Positions 25,927 to 34,614 of a DNA stretch of 64,000 nt are shown in pieces. Numbering within the stretch: the first letter of the stretch is position 1; every line of letters starts with the position of its first letter. Source of the DNA: Halalkalibacter nanhaiisediminis (lineage in GTDB: Bacteria; Bacillota; Bacilli; Bacillales; Bacillaceae_D); NCBI RefSeq assembly GCF_007830185.1, contig NZ_VLKZ01000005.1, positions 140,605-204,604 on the forward strand, in the 5' to 3' direction. The notes under the pieces are model-generated. The model saw nothing but the letters and a program-made list of their open reading frames with translations. It did not search any database and had not been told where the DNA came from. Position numbers and translations under genes: made by a program.

Positions 25927-27327
25927 ATGACGAATCAAAACAAGCGCGTAGCTATTATTGGTGGAGGAATTACTGGATTAGCCGCTGCTCATAAGCTTGA
26001 GCTGGCAAAAGCAGAAGGCATCAGCATTGAGTATGATCTCTTTGAAAAAAGCGACCGACTTGGGGGGAAGATTCAAACAGAGTATGTAAATGGATTTGTC
26101 ATTGAACGTGGTCCTGATTCTTACTTAGCTCGTAAGCAGAGCATGTCGCGCTTAGCGAAAGCAGTCGGAATGGAAGAGGAACTACTTGCTAATGATACAG
26201 GACAAGCATATATCCTAAAGGATGATCGACTTCATCCGATTCCAGCTGGGGCTGTGATGGGCGTTCCTACTGAAATCCAACCATTCCTTACAACAAAATT
26301 ATTTTCACCAATTGGCAAGCTAAGAGCAGCAGGAGATTTCTTCATATCACGTACGTCATCAAGGGATGAGGATATTTCTCTTGGTCACTTCTTTCGCCAT
26401 CGTCTTGGTGATGAAGTTGTGGATCACTTAATTGAGCCATTGTTATCAGGTATTTATGCTGGCGATTTAAATAAGCTCAGCTTAAAAGCGACGTTCCCGC
26501 AATTTCAGCAAATGGAAGCGAAGCATGGCAGTTTGATCAAAGGAATGAAAGCATCACGAGCTCAGCAGCCTAAGCCTATTGCAGAAAAACCGAAAGGAAT
26601 GTTTTTAACATTTCGTAATGGTCTCCAATCATTTGTTCAAGCTATCGAAAACCATTTAGATGCGGATTCAATTCATAAAGAGGCGGATATTACGTCGATT
26701 CAAAAGGAAGACGATCAATATCGACTTCAATTTGCAAATGGTGAGAGTCTTCTGTTTGATGAAGTCATTATCACAACTCCACCACATGTGACGGCAAGAC
26801 TTTTAAGTAGCTACTCATATTTTCATTATCTGAAAGAAATGGAAGTAACAACGGTAGCAACAGTTGCGCTAGGGTTTAAAAAAGAAGCTGTTCATAATCC
26901 TTATGAGGGAACAGGATTTGTCGTATCGCGAAAAAGTAAACATACGATTACGGCTTGTACGTGGACACATAAGAAATGGCGTCATTCTACTCCAGAAGGT
27001 CATGCTTTGTTACGTTCCTATGTAGGACGGGCTGGTGATTCGGCGATCGTTGAGCGTTCTGATGAAGAGATTGTCGAAGCTGTTCTTCATGATTTAAAAC
27101 AGATTATGGATATTAATGGAGACCCTGAGTTTTACCGAGTAACACGCTGGAAAAAGGCAATGCCACAGTATAATGTTGGTCATACGTATAAAATGGCGAA
27201 AATCAAAGAAGATGTTATGCGCAATTTACCTGGTTTGCATCTTTGTGGTGCGGGGTTTGAAGGCGTTGGCTTACCTGATTGTATTGATCAAGGCGAAGCA
27301 GCTGTGAGCAGAATTTTAAAAGGTTAA
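25927..27327 (+). CDS. hemY: Coproporphyrinogen III oxidase (HemY/CgoX type)
   Basis: A 466-residue FAD enzyme has the N-terminal dinucleotide-binding motif VAIIGGGITGLAAAH and the C-terminal FAD segment GLHLCGAGFEGVGLPDCIDQG. It oxidises coproporphyrinogen III to coproporphyrin III in Firmicutes (formerly called protoporphyrinogen oxidase). It starts 6 bases after hemH and ends the operon at a strong terminator. Confidence 0.96.
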   Translation: MTNQNKRVAIIGGGITGLAAAHKLELAKAEGISIEYDLFEKSDRLGGKIQTEYVNGFVIERGPDSYLARKQSMSRLAKAVGMEEELLANDTGQAYILKDDRLHPIPAGAVMGVPTEIQPFLTTKLFSPIGKLRAAGDFFISRTSSRDEDISLGHFFRHRLGDEVVDHLIEPLLSGIYAGDLNKLSLKATFPQFQQMEAKHGSLIKGMKASRAQQPKPIAEKPKGMFLTFRNGLQSFVQAIENHLDADSIHKEADITSIQKEDDQYRLQFANGESLLFDEVIITTPPHVTARLLSSYSYFHYLKEMEVTTVATVALGFKKEAVHNPYEGTGFVVSRKSKHTITACTWTHKKWRHSTPEGHALLRSYVGRAGDSAIVERSDEEIVEAVLHDLKQIMDINGDPEFYRVTRWKKAMPQYNVGHTYKMAKIKEDVMRNLPGLHLCGAGFEGVGLPDCIDQGEAAVSRILKG

Positions 27328-27388
27328 AATTCAAAAGTGAAATGTTCTCTAAATGTCTTCACTTTAATATTTATTTACTATTTCATAC

Positions 27389-27428
27389 AGAGTCGATTCT
27401 CTTAAGATAAGGGATCGACTCTTTTTTA
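27389..27428 (+). terminator. Terminator of hemEHY
   Basis: GAGTCGAT (27390-27397) pairs with ATCGACTC (27414-27421), followed by six T residues. Confidence 0.85.
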
Positions 27429-27542
27429 TCGATATAAGAGAGGATGAAAATGAAAGTTGTCGAATTCATTTGTAGGGATGAAAAGAGTGTGCTCACGGTA
27501 TAAAAGAAACTCAACGTCACTCACGTTCAAGCAATAATAAAA

Positions 27543-27571
27543 CTTCGCTAAAACCACTTACGTCCTGTGAG
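27543..27571 (+). repeat. Short hairpin repeat, family 2, copy 2
   Basis: CTTCGCTAAAA followed by the stem CTTAC-GTCCT-GTGAG. Compared with the copy at 15949-15977, base changes on the two stem arms keep the pairing. It sits in the leader of the sigma-54 regulator gene. Confidence 0.65.
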
Positions 27572-27614
27572 TAACGCCAAGTATCCTCATCACGAGGGCA
27601 GGGGAGATGAAATC

Positions 27615-29396
27615 ATGCTTAATCATTTTGAACAACGAAATCTACCGAATGAGGTAGATGTACAATTAGAACACAACGTGCATTATTGGATGAAGCCTCC
27701 TTATTTCCTCATTTTTGAAAAGCAATCTATTCAACAAATTCTTGAATTGTTGACGGCTAAAAATGAAGATATCATTATGATTAACAAAGATCACTGTGTT
27801 TTAGGAATTTTAACGAGCGAGGTGATTTACCGTGCGCTATTAAAAGGGTTACCCCTACATCAAGAAATAGAAGAATCATGGTTACAAGATCCTTTTATCG
27901 TGCGTGCCGATGAATCGATCATCCATGTTAATTTTGAAGGAAACATCATTCCAGTCGTTAATCATGAAGAAAAGCTTGTTGGTTCCTTAAGTCAAAAAGA
28001 GATACTGAACTATAAAGATTACTTTATTCAATCAATTAAGCATAATGTCGAATTAATTGACATCATTTTAGAAATCGCTTACGAAGGTGTTGCTGTTGTT
28101 GACCAACATGGCTACATTGTGAAAATGAACAAAGCGTATTGCAACTTTTTAGGAATAAAACCTGAAGAGGCTATCGGGAAATACGTTGCAGATGTCATTG
28201 AGAATACACAATTACATAAAACCGTTAAATCAGGTATTCCTGAAAGAGGCGGAATACAAATGATTCAAGGTCAGAAAATGATTGTTCACCGCATCCCGAT
28301 TTGGCAAAACGACCAAATCATTGGTGCGATAGGGATGTTGATTTTTGAAGGAGTAACGGAGCTCTATCAAATTTTAGAAAATGCGACCCAAGTTTCGACG
28401 GCTAACAACTCAAAAATCGATGCTGAATATAAGAATGATCACAATAAAAGAAAGACGTTTGAACATATGGTAGGAGTCAGTCAAGCTCTACATGTAACGA
28501 AAAGTATGGCACGAAAAGCTGCAAAAACGAAATCAACCGTCCTAATTACTGGAGAAAGCGGTACTGGAAAAGAAGGATTTGCCCAAGCGATACATAATCT
28601 GAGTTCACGAAGTACAGAACCATTTATTGCAATTAACTGTGCAGCGATCCCCGAGCATCTTCTTGAGGCTGAATTATTTGGGTATGTGGAAGGGGCTTTT
28701 ACTGGAGCGAAAAAAGGAGGAAGCCCAGGTAAGTTTGAGTTAGCGAATAAAGGGACGATCTTTTTAGATGAAATTGGGGATATGCCACTTCACATGCAAA
28801 CAAAAATTCTGCGAGTGTTAGAAGAAAATGAAGTAGTGAGGCTAGGTGGCAGTAGGAGCATTTCATTAGATGTGCGAATTATTGCAGCGACAAACCAACG
28901 ATTAGAGGAATGTGTGAGAGAAGGGGACTTTAGAGAAGATTTATACTACAGATTGAACGTGATTCATCTAGAGATTCCTCCATTAAGAAAAAGAAAAGAA
29001 GATATCCCTGCTTTAATTGCTCATTACTTAAATCGGTTTTCAAAGGAATACGGTGTTAGTCAAAAGAACGTCGACCAATCAGTAATGGAGGCATTACGTG
29101 AATATGATTGGCCAGGAAACATTCGCCAATTAATGAACGTAGTCGAACAATTCATTAACTTTGTCGATGGAGATTCGATTAACTATCATCATTTACCAAG
29201 TGTCATTAGAAAAAATCAGCAGACGAAAACACGTGAAGTCCATCAACCACTGAAATCTGAGAGAATCGAAACGGAGATCCTCACGATACAAAAAGCGCTA
29301 GAAGAAGTGCGTGGTAATAAAACAGCGGCAGCAAGGAGACTTGGTATCCATCGAACAACACTTTATAAAAAGCTAAGACAATTTAAAATTGAGTGA
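27615..29396 (+). CDS. Sigma-54-dependent enhancer-binding regulator (CBS-PAS-AAA-HTH)
   Basis: A 593-residue activator of sigma-54 promoters. A CBS-like pair occupies about residues 25-135, and a PAS sensor about 148-255 (AVVDQHGYIVKMNKAYCNFLG). The AAA+ domain has Walker A GESGTGKE (313-320) and the sigma-54 contact loop GAFTGA (360-365). A Fis-type HTH closes the protein (NKTAAARRLGIHRTTLYKKL). It is like RocR/BkdR-type regulators but with its own sensory half. The start at 27615 has GGGGAG upstream. The next two genes, behind a -24/-12 promoter, are the likely targets. Confidence 0.93.
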   Translation: MLNHFEQRNLPNEVDVQLEHNVHYWMKPPYFLIFEKQSIQQILELLTAKNEDIIMINKDHCVLGILTSEVIYRALLKGLPLHQEIEESWLQDPFIVRADESIIHVNFEGNIIPVVNHEEKLVGSLSQKEILNYKDYFIQSIKHNVELIDIILEIAYEGVAVVDQHGYIVKMNKAYCNFLGIKPEEAIGKYVADVIENTQLHKTVKSGIPERGGIQMIQGQKMIVHRIPIWQNDQIIGAIGMLIFEGVTELYQILENATQVSTANNSKIDAEYKNDHNKRKTFEHMVGVSQALHVTKSMARKAAKTKSTVLITGESGTGKEGFAQAIHNLSSRSTEPFIAINCAAIPEHLLEAELFGYVEGAFTGAKKGGSPGKFELANKGTIFLDEIGDMPLHMQTKILRVLEENEVVRLGGSRSISLDVRIIAATNQRLEECVREGDFREDLYYRLNVIHLEIPPLRKRKEDIPALIAHYLNRFSKEYGVSQKNVDQSVMEALREYDWPGNIRQLMNVVEQFINFVDGDSINYHHLPSVIRKNQQTKTREVHQPLKSERIETEILTIQKALEEVRGNKTAAARRLGIHRTTLYKKLRQFKIE

Positions 29397-29399
29397 AAG

Positions 29400-29450
29400 T
29401 GTAGCAAAAAAACTACATTTACTACAATTATACGTATTATTTTGTATACA
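29400..29450 (+). promoter_or_regulatory. Candidate enhancer (upstream activating) sites
   Basis: TGTAG-N8-CTACA (29400-29417), a second CTACA at 29422-29426, and the palindrome TGTATACA (29443-29450) lie 40-90 bases before the -24/-12 promoter. This is where an enhancer-binding protein would bind. Confidence 0.5.
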
Positions 29451-29490
29451 CTTTTTGTTTATGAATACACATCTTTAATCAATTACATGT

Positions 29491-29506
29491 TGGCATGAGT
29501 CTTGCA
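29491..29506 (+). promoter_or_regulatory. Sigma-54 (-24/-12) promoter
   Basis: TGGCATGAGTCTTGCA matches TGGCAYR-N4-TTGCW exactly. The GG (29492-29493) and GC (29504-29505) doublets have the required 10 bases between them. It lies 38 bases before the alcohol dehydrogenase start. Confidence 0.92.
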
Positions 29507-29543
29507 TTCTAAGTATGTGATAACTCTAAGGAGGGATTCGTCT

Positions 29544-30746
29544 ATGAATGGTTCTGCCGTACACTTGCCTAGAAGTATTTATTACGGGCAAGGGAGTTTT
29601 GAAAGAGTAGGAGAAGAAGCAGCTAAGCTGGGACAAAAAGCACTGATTATTAGTGACAATGTGATGAGGGATTTAGGTAATGTAGAAAGGTGTCATAGGT
29701 ATCTTGAGCAGGCAAAAGTAGACTATGTCGATTACTCAGATATCGTCAGTGAGCCCACCGACCAATATGTAAATGAAGCGTTACAGTTAAAAAAGATTGA
29801 AAATTGCGATATTGTTATCGCTCTAGGTGGGGGGAGCTGTATTGATACGGCAAAAGCTGTTGCGGTGTTAGCGACAAACAGTGGTGATATTAGTGATTAT
29901 ATGAATTTTAAAACACTCGTTAAAAACAAACCACTACCATTAATTGCAATTCCGACGACAGCTGGAACTGGCTCAGAAGCGACAGATGTCACCGTCATCA
30001 CAAATACGAGTAACGACGTGAAAATGATGATCAAGCAGCCAGCCTTTATGCCTGAGATCGCGATTGTTGATCCAGTACTTGCGCTCTCTTCTCCACAGAA
30101 AACGACAGCAGCAACGGGTGTAGATGCACTCACTCACGCAATAGAAGCTTATATCTCTAAAAAAGCACATCCATTTACAGATCAGTTGGCGTTATCTGCT
30201 ATTAAGTTAATAACTGAAAACATTCTAGAATCCTACCATAATGGAGCGAATGTAGAAGCGCGTGAGAAAATGATCTATGCATCCATGCAAGCTGGTATCG
30301 CCTTTTCGAACTCCTCTGTCTGCTTAGTGCACGGCATGTCGCGACCTTTAGGGGCACTTTTCCACGTTCCTCATGGGATTTCAAATGCGATGCTGTTACC
30401 GGTTGTCCTACACTACAGTAAAGAGTCATGTATCGATCGCTTAGCGCAAATTGGAAGGTATGTATACCAAGATTTGAAAGGGATTTCAGATAGGGAGGTT
30501 GCGGATATTTTGGTCTCAAATATTCTAACACTTTGTCGTGATTTAGATATCCCTAATTTGAAAACATGGGGAGTAAAAGAAGACCAATTTAACCGTGTGT
30601 TAGAAAAGATGGCTCGAGATGCACTTGAGAGTGGAAGTCCAGGAAATAATCCGAAAGTGCCAACAGAAAGTGAAATCATTTCGTTATATCGTGAAGCTTT
30701 TGCGTTTGAATATTCATTAGAAAGTCATTCAAAAACGATGATTTAA
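29544..30746 (+). CDS. Iron-containing (type III) alcohol dehydrogenase
   Basis: A 400-residue NAD(P)-dependent dehydrogenase. It has the nucleotide-binding GGGSCIDTAKA motif. The metal ligands are seen in GVDALTHAIEAY (Asp and His) and in VHGM and VPHG (His). The residue after GMS is Arg (MSRPLG), where FucO-type enzymes have His. The start at 29544 has AAGGAGGG upstream. It lies under a sigma-54 promoter and is followed by a CoA-acylating aldehyde dehydrogenase, so it probably makes a semialdehyde or aldehyde for that enzyme. The substrate is unknown. Confidence 0.9.
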   Translation: MNGSAVHLPRSIYYGQGSFERVGEEAAKLGQKALIISDNVMRDLGNVERCHRYLEQAKVDYVDYSDIVSEPTDQYVNEALQLKKIENCDIVIALGGGSCIDTAKAVAVLATNSGDISDYMNFKTLVKNKPLPLIAIPTTAGTGSEATDVTVITNTSNDVKMMIKQPAFMPEIAIVDPVLALSSPQKTTAATGVDALTHAIEAYISKKAHPFTDQLALSAIKLITENILESYHNGANVEAREKMIYASMQAGIAFSNSSVCLVHGMSRPLGALFHVPHGISNAMLLPVVLHYSKESCIDRLAQIGRYVYQDLKGISDREVADILVSNILTLCRDLDIPNLKTWGVKEDQFNRVLEKMARDALESGSPGNNPKVPTESEIISLYREAFAFEYSLESHSKTMI

Positions 30747-30818
30747 TGTGCTAGTGAGTTCATTTGTATGAAAACCATTATGTCTTAATTAATAATGCGA
30801 AAAGGGGTTTGGAAAATC

Positions 30819-32279
30819 ATGATCAAAACAGAAACAACGTTAAAGAATTTTGTAAACGGAGACTGGGTCAATTCAACTTCAACGGAATATGAAAGTGTTC
30901 CGAATCCAGCGACAGGAGAAGAGATTGCTAAAGTACCGCTTTCCTCCAAAGAGGATGTCGATTTAGCTGTGAAAGCAGCGAAAGAGGCTTACAAGACGTG
31001 GAAGAAAACACCTGTTCCGAAAAGGGCTCGAATTCTTTTTAAATATCATCAGCTTTTAATGGATCATTATGAAGAATTAGCTGAATTGATTACTAAGGAA
31101 AATGGAAAGTGCTACGATGATGCGTACGGTGAAGTGCTACGAGGTATTGAGTGTGTGGAATTTGCGGCAGGTGCTCCTAGTTTAATGATGGGTGACGTGT
31201 TACCTGATATAGCAACAGATATGGAGTCGGCTATGTACCGCTATCCAGTTGGAGTTGTTGGTGGCATTACACCATTTAACTTCCCAATGATGGTACCATG
31301 CTGGATGTTCCCGCTTGCAATTGCGTGTGGTAATACGTTTATTTTAAAGCCATCAGAACGAACGCCAATGCTCGCCCAACGCCTTGTCGAGTTGTTTATG
31401 GAGGCTGGTTTGCCTAAAGGAGTATTGAACTTAGTACACGGTGCACATGATGTCGTAAATGGCCTTCTTGAGCACAAGGACGTGAATGCGATCTCGTTCG
31501 TTGGCTCGCAGCCAGTAGCGGAATATGTGTACAAGACAGGTGCTCAGTACGGGAAGCGAGTCCAAGCATTAGCTGGTGCAAAAAATCATTCGATTGTCCT
31601 TGGAGATTGCGACATGGAGAAGACAATTGAAGGGATCATTAGCGGAGCATTTGGTAGTGCGGGGCAACGTTGTATGGCAACATCTGTTGTCGTCGTAACA
31701 GAAGACATTGCAGATGAATTAATTGCGAAATTAATAGAAGCAGCCGATCAATTAGTATTAGGAGACGGTTGTGATAAATCAGTTAATCTCGGTCCTGTTA
31801 TTCGTATGTCTCATTTAGATAAGGTTCATCAAGCAATTGAAGAGGGACTTTCTGAAGGGGCTAATCTAGTACGAGACGGTCGACAGGATGTTAAGGAACT
31901 TGGTCTTGTGGGCTATTTCTTAGGGGCAACGATCTTCGACCAGGTAACAACGGACATGACCATTTGGAAAAATGAGATCTTTGCTCCTGTTCTCTCGATT
32001 ATTCGCGTAAAAGACTTAACAGAAGCGATTGAAGTGACAAATGAATCTGATTTTGGCAATGGTTCGGTGTTATATACCTCTAGTGGAGCGGCTGTTCGCC
32101 AGTATCGTGAAGACATTGAAGTCGGTATGCTTGGTGTCAATGTCAATGTTCCAGCCCCAATGGCCTTTTTCCCATTCTCAGGTTGGAAAAATTCCTTTTA
32201 TGGAGACTTACATGCAAACGGAAAAGATGGCGTGAATTTTTATACAAGACGAAAAATGATGACGTCACGTTGGTCATAA
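30819..32279 (+). CDS. mmsA: CoA-acylating (methyl)malonate-semialdehyde dehydrogenase
   Basis: A 486-residue aldehyde dehydrogenase of the MmsA/IolA subfamily oxidises (methyl)malonate semialdehyde to acetyl- or propionyl-CoA. Catalytic Cys285 lies in GSAGQRCMA, and the oxyanion Asn154 in TPFNFP. The Glu that activates water in ordinary aldehyde dehydrogenases is absent ([11 protein letters not shown]), as expected for a CoA-dependent enzyme. AAAGGGG lies about 11 bases upstream of ATG 30819. The role with the alcohol dehydrogenase is an inference from neighbourhood. Confidence 0.9.
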   Translation: MIKTETTLKNFVNGDWVNSTSTEYESVPNPATGEEIAKVPLSSKEDVDLAVKAAKEAYKTWKKTPVPKRARILFKYHQLLMDHYEELAELITKENGKCYDDAYGEVLRGIECVEFAAGAPSLMMGDVLPDIATDMESAMYRYPVGVVGGITPFNFPMMVPCWMFPLAIACGNTFILKPSERTPMLAQRLVELFMEAGLPKGVLNLVHGAHDVVNGLLEHKDVNAISFVGSQPVAEYVYKTGAQYGKRVQALAGAKNHSIVLGDCDMEKTIEGIISGAFGSAGQRCMATSVVVVTEDIADELIAKLIEAADQLVLGDGCDKSVNLGPVIRMSHLDKVHQAIEEGLSEGANLVRDGRQDVKELGLVGYFLGATIFDQVTTDMTIWKNEIFAPVLSIIRVKDLTEAIEVTNESDFGNGSVLYTSSGAAVRQYREDIEVGMLGVNVNVPAPMAFFPFSGWKNSFYGDLHANGKDGVNFYTRRKMMTSRWS

Positions 32280-32288
32280 AAAGCACTA

Positions 32289-32325
32289 ATAAACCGAGGC
32301 TGAGTATGATCAGTCTCGGTTTCGT
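32289..32325. terminator. Terminator between mmsA and the M50-like gene
   Basis: AAACCGAGGCTGA (32291-32303) pairs with TCAGTCTCGGTTT (32310-32322) with one wobble. The flanking ACTAA/TTAGT can extend it. Confidence 0.75.
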
Positions 32326-32804
32326 TAGTCTAGGGGATCTACTTTCTTTCCGTATTTTAATAAGTCATAAATCGCCATCGTATCGCTAGGGTGGTCCTCT
32401 GAATAGCGAGCAGGGAAAAGGGCAAAAAAGATAAAATAAATGGAGAAATAGACAAAATTATAAAAGAAAATATGAGTGGGGAGCACGCCTGCGGTAATTA
32501 AGCCATTTACGATAAAAATCGAAATTAAATTAAAAAGGGAGCCGCCTAGAAAAATCACAATATGTGAAAAGGTTGTGTCTTTCTTTAATTCCTCATATTG
32601 AAAAAAAGAATGCCAGAAATAGATACGTCTTACCTCAAAAGAACCACATCCAAATAAACGCTTACCTGCTCCTATTGAAAAGCGTAATTTTCCACCAAAA
32701 AGCCAAACAAAAAAGACATGACCTGCTTGATGAATGATGGTAATTAACGGCAATATGATAAACAAAGACATAAGAAAAATTGGTATATCAGCTAGGGTAA
32801 ACAT
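32325..32804 (-). CDS. M50-like integral membrane protein with HQAGH motif
   Basis: A 159-residue membrane protein with about four helices. Its first helix ends in IIHQAGHVFFVWLFGGKLRFSIG, the layout of site-2 protease relatives (HExxH followed by a Gly-rich turn). The catalytic Glu is again Gln. The C-terminal ALFPARYSEDHPSD segment sits where M50 enzymes carry the third metal ligand (NxxPxxxxDG). It may be a pseudoenzyme with a binding role. AAGGAGGATGATGA lies before the ATG. Confidence 0.6.
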   Translation of the reverse strand: MFTLADIPIFLMSLFIILPLITIIHQAGHVFFVWLFGGKLRFSIGAGKRLFGCGSFEVRRIYFWHSFFQYEELKKDTTFSHIVIFLGGSLFNLISIFIVNGLITAGVLPTHIFFYNFVYFSIYFIFFALFPARYSEDHPSDTMAIYDLLKYGKKVDPLD

Positions 32805-32976
32805 TCATCATCCTCCTTAATATTTACGAGCTGTTCTACCTATTGCCAAGGAGTCGGAAATTTAATCATCAAATTTTGTGTGATTTTAAGTGGTTTACGA
32901 AATGGCTATACCTGTTGCAGATAAGGGTGTTTGGCTGAATTTAGATGGAGAAATGATGTGAGAATATATTTTTATA

Positions 32977-33005
32977 TTGACAAAGTATGTAGATTTACAT
33001 AGTAT
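32977..33005 (+). promoter_or_regulatory. Sigma-A promoter with operator-like palindrome, ABC importer operon
   Basis: TTGACA (32977-32982), a 17-base spacer and TAGTAT (33000-33005). Within the spacer, TATGTA-GATT-TACATA (32986-33001) is a perfect inverted repeat. A second one, CATAC-N7-GTATG, lies just downstream (about 33019-33035). Repressor control is likely. Confidence 0.8.
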
Positions 33006-33052
33006 TAAATCCATAAAACATACCTTTTTAGTATGAATTGGTGGTGGTAAGA

Positions 33053-33898
33053 ATGCATATAGAGATTAAAAATGTGAATAAGTCGTTCTTTCATAAACAA
33101 AAAGGAACATTGAAAGTACTCGATCAAATAAATGTAGACATCGAACAAGGGCAATTTGTCTCGATTCTCGGTCCATCAGGATGTGGAAAGACAACGATGT
33201 TGAATTTAATAGCAGGACTCGAGAAAGAAGATGACGGAGAAGTATTGGTAAATGGGAAGAAAATAAATGGACCAGGAACAGACCGAATCGTTGTTTTTCA
33301 AGAATCAGGATTATTTCCTTGGTTATCCGTTATTGATAATGTGATGTACGGCTTAAAGATCAAAAAAATGCCGAAAAAAGAAGCTGAGGAAAAAGCATTA
33401 AACATTTTAAAAATGGTTCATTTAAGTCGTTATAAGGATGCTTATCCTCATGAATTATCAGGGGGGATGAAACAACGAGTGGCAATTGCTCGTGCACTTG
33501 TTATGGAGCCTGATATTTTATTAATGGATGAACCTTTTGCTGCATTAGATGAACAAACAAGAATGACGCTTCATAAAGAGCTTATTGATATTTGGCGTAA
33601 AACAAAGCTTACCGTTATTTTTATCACGCATAATATTCGTGAGGCCGTTAAGTTATCGCAACGAATTGTGGTAATGGGAACAAGGCCTGGCTATATAAAA
33701 AAAGAATTTACCGTTAATACAATGCAAAGCGGAATTATGACAGATAACGTCATGTTTGATCTTGAGCAACGAATATTGGCTGTACTTCAAGAAGAGATAG
33801 AAAAGGTGTTAAAGGAGGAGATGGGCGATGATTACAGTTTGGACGAGGAGAATCCTGTTCATCGCGATTCTAGCGGCGATATGGGAAGTCACATCTAG
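33053..33898 (+). CDS. ABC importer ATPase, SsuB/TauB-type
   Basis: A 281-residue ATPase of the nitrate/sulfonate/taurine importer family. Walker A is GPSGCGKTT (40-48), the Q-loop is in VFQESGLFPW, the signature is LSGGMKQR (135-142), and Walker B ends in LLMDEPF. The start at 33053 follows GGTGGTGGT. It is first in an operon with a permease and a lipoprotein. Its last 71 bases overlap the permease gene in another frame. Confidence 0.9.
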   Translation: MHIEIKNVNKSFFHKQKGTLKVLDQINVDIEQGQFVSILGPSGCGKTTMLNLIAGLEKEDDGEVLVNGKKINGPGTDRIVVFQESGLFPWLSVIDNVMYGLKIKKMPKKEAEEKALNILKMVHLSRYKDAYPHELSGGMKQRVAIARALVMEPDILLMDEPFAALDEQTRMTLHKELIDIWRKTKLTVIFITHNIREAVKLSQRIVVMGTRPGYIKKEFTVNTMQSGIMTDNVMFDLEQRILAVLQEEIEKVLKEEMGDDYSLDEENPVHRDSSGDMGSHI

Positions 33899-34589
33899 GT
33901 CTGGGATATACCCAACGTTTATGTTTCCTCCTCTGACACAGGTGTTTGAAACATTGTTCAGAGGCCTTATAGACGGTCAAATATTAGAGGCAATCTTTAA
34001 CAGTTTGGGAAGGCTAGCGGTTGGATTTCTTATCGCAATAACGCTTGGTATTTTTTTCGGTTACCTTATCTGGCGCTTTAAATTTGTCGATGATACATTA
34101 GGCTTTTTAATTACGGCCCTTCAATCAATTCCAAGTATTGTTTGGTTTCCACTTGCAATTGTTTGGTTTGGGCTTAACAATACAGCTATTCTATTTATTG
34201 TAACAATTGGGGCAACATGGACAATGACCGTTAGTGCAAGTACGGGCTTTAAAAATGTACCGAATTTGTACCAACGAGTCGGAAAGACCCTTGGTTCAAG
34301 TGGCTTCCACTTTGTGCGGACTGTCATTTTTCCAGCGTCTATTCCACATATTATCACTGGACTTCGTATTGCCTGGGCATTTGCGTGGCGTGCGTTAATG
34401 GCTGGGGAGTTACTTGGTGCAGGGCAAGGGCTTGGTCAACTACTTGAAATGGGACGAGCGCTTGGTCGAATGGATCTTGTTATTTCGGTCATGATTGTTA
34501 TTGCTGTTGTAGGAACCATTATGGATAACGCCGTCTTTTTACGATTAGAGCGTCGCGTCCAAGAAAAGTGGGGCATTAAACGAGTATAG
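33828..34589 (+). CDS. ABC importer permease, SsuC-type
   Basis: A 253-residue permease has about six helices and the cytoplasmic EAA-like loop in ASIPHIITGLRIAWAFAWRALMAGE, which docks on the ATPase. AAAGGAGG lies 9 bases upstream of its ATG, inside the ATPase gene, so the unusually long 71-base overlap looks genuine. The family moves sulfonates, nitrate or thiamine precursors. The substrate here is not determined. Confidence 0.9.
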   Translation: MITVWTRRILFIAILAAIWEVTSRSGIYPTFMFPPLTQVFETLFRGLIDGQILEAIFNSLGRLAVGFLIAITLGIFFGYLIWRFKFVDDTLGFLITALQSIPSIVWFPLAIVWFGLNNTAILFIVTIGATWTMTVSASTGFKNVPNLYQRVGKTLGSSGFHFVRTVIFPASIPHIITGLRIAWAFAWRALMAGELLGAGQGLGQLLEMGRALGRMDLVISVMIVIAVVGTIMDNAVFLRLERRVQEKWGIKRV

Positions 34590-34614
34590 AGTAAAACAAG
34601 CAAAGGAGAAATGA

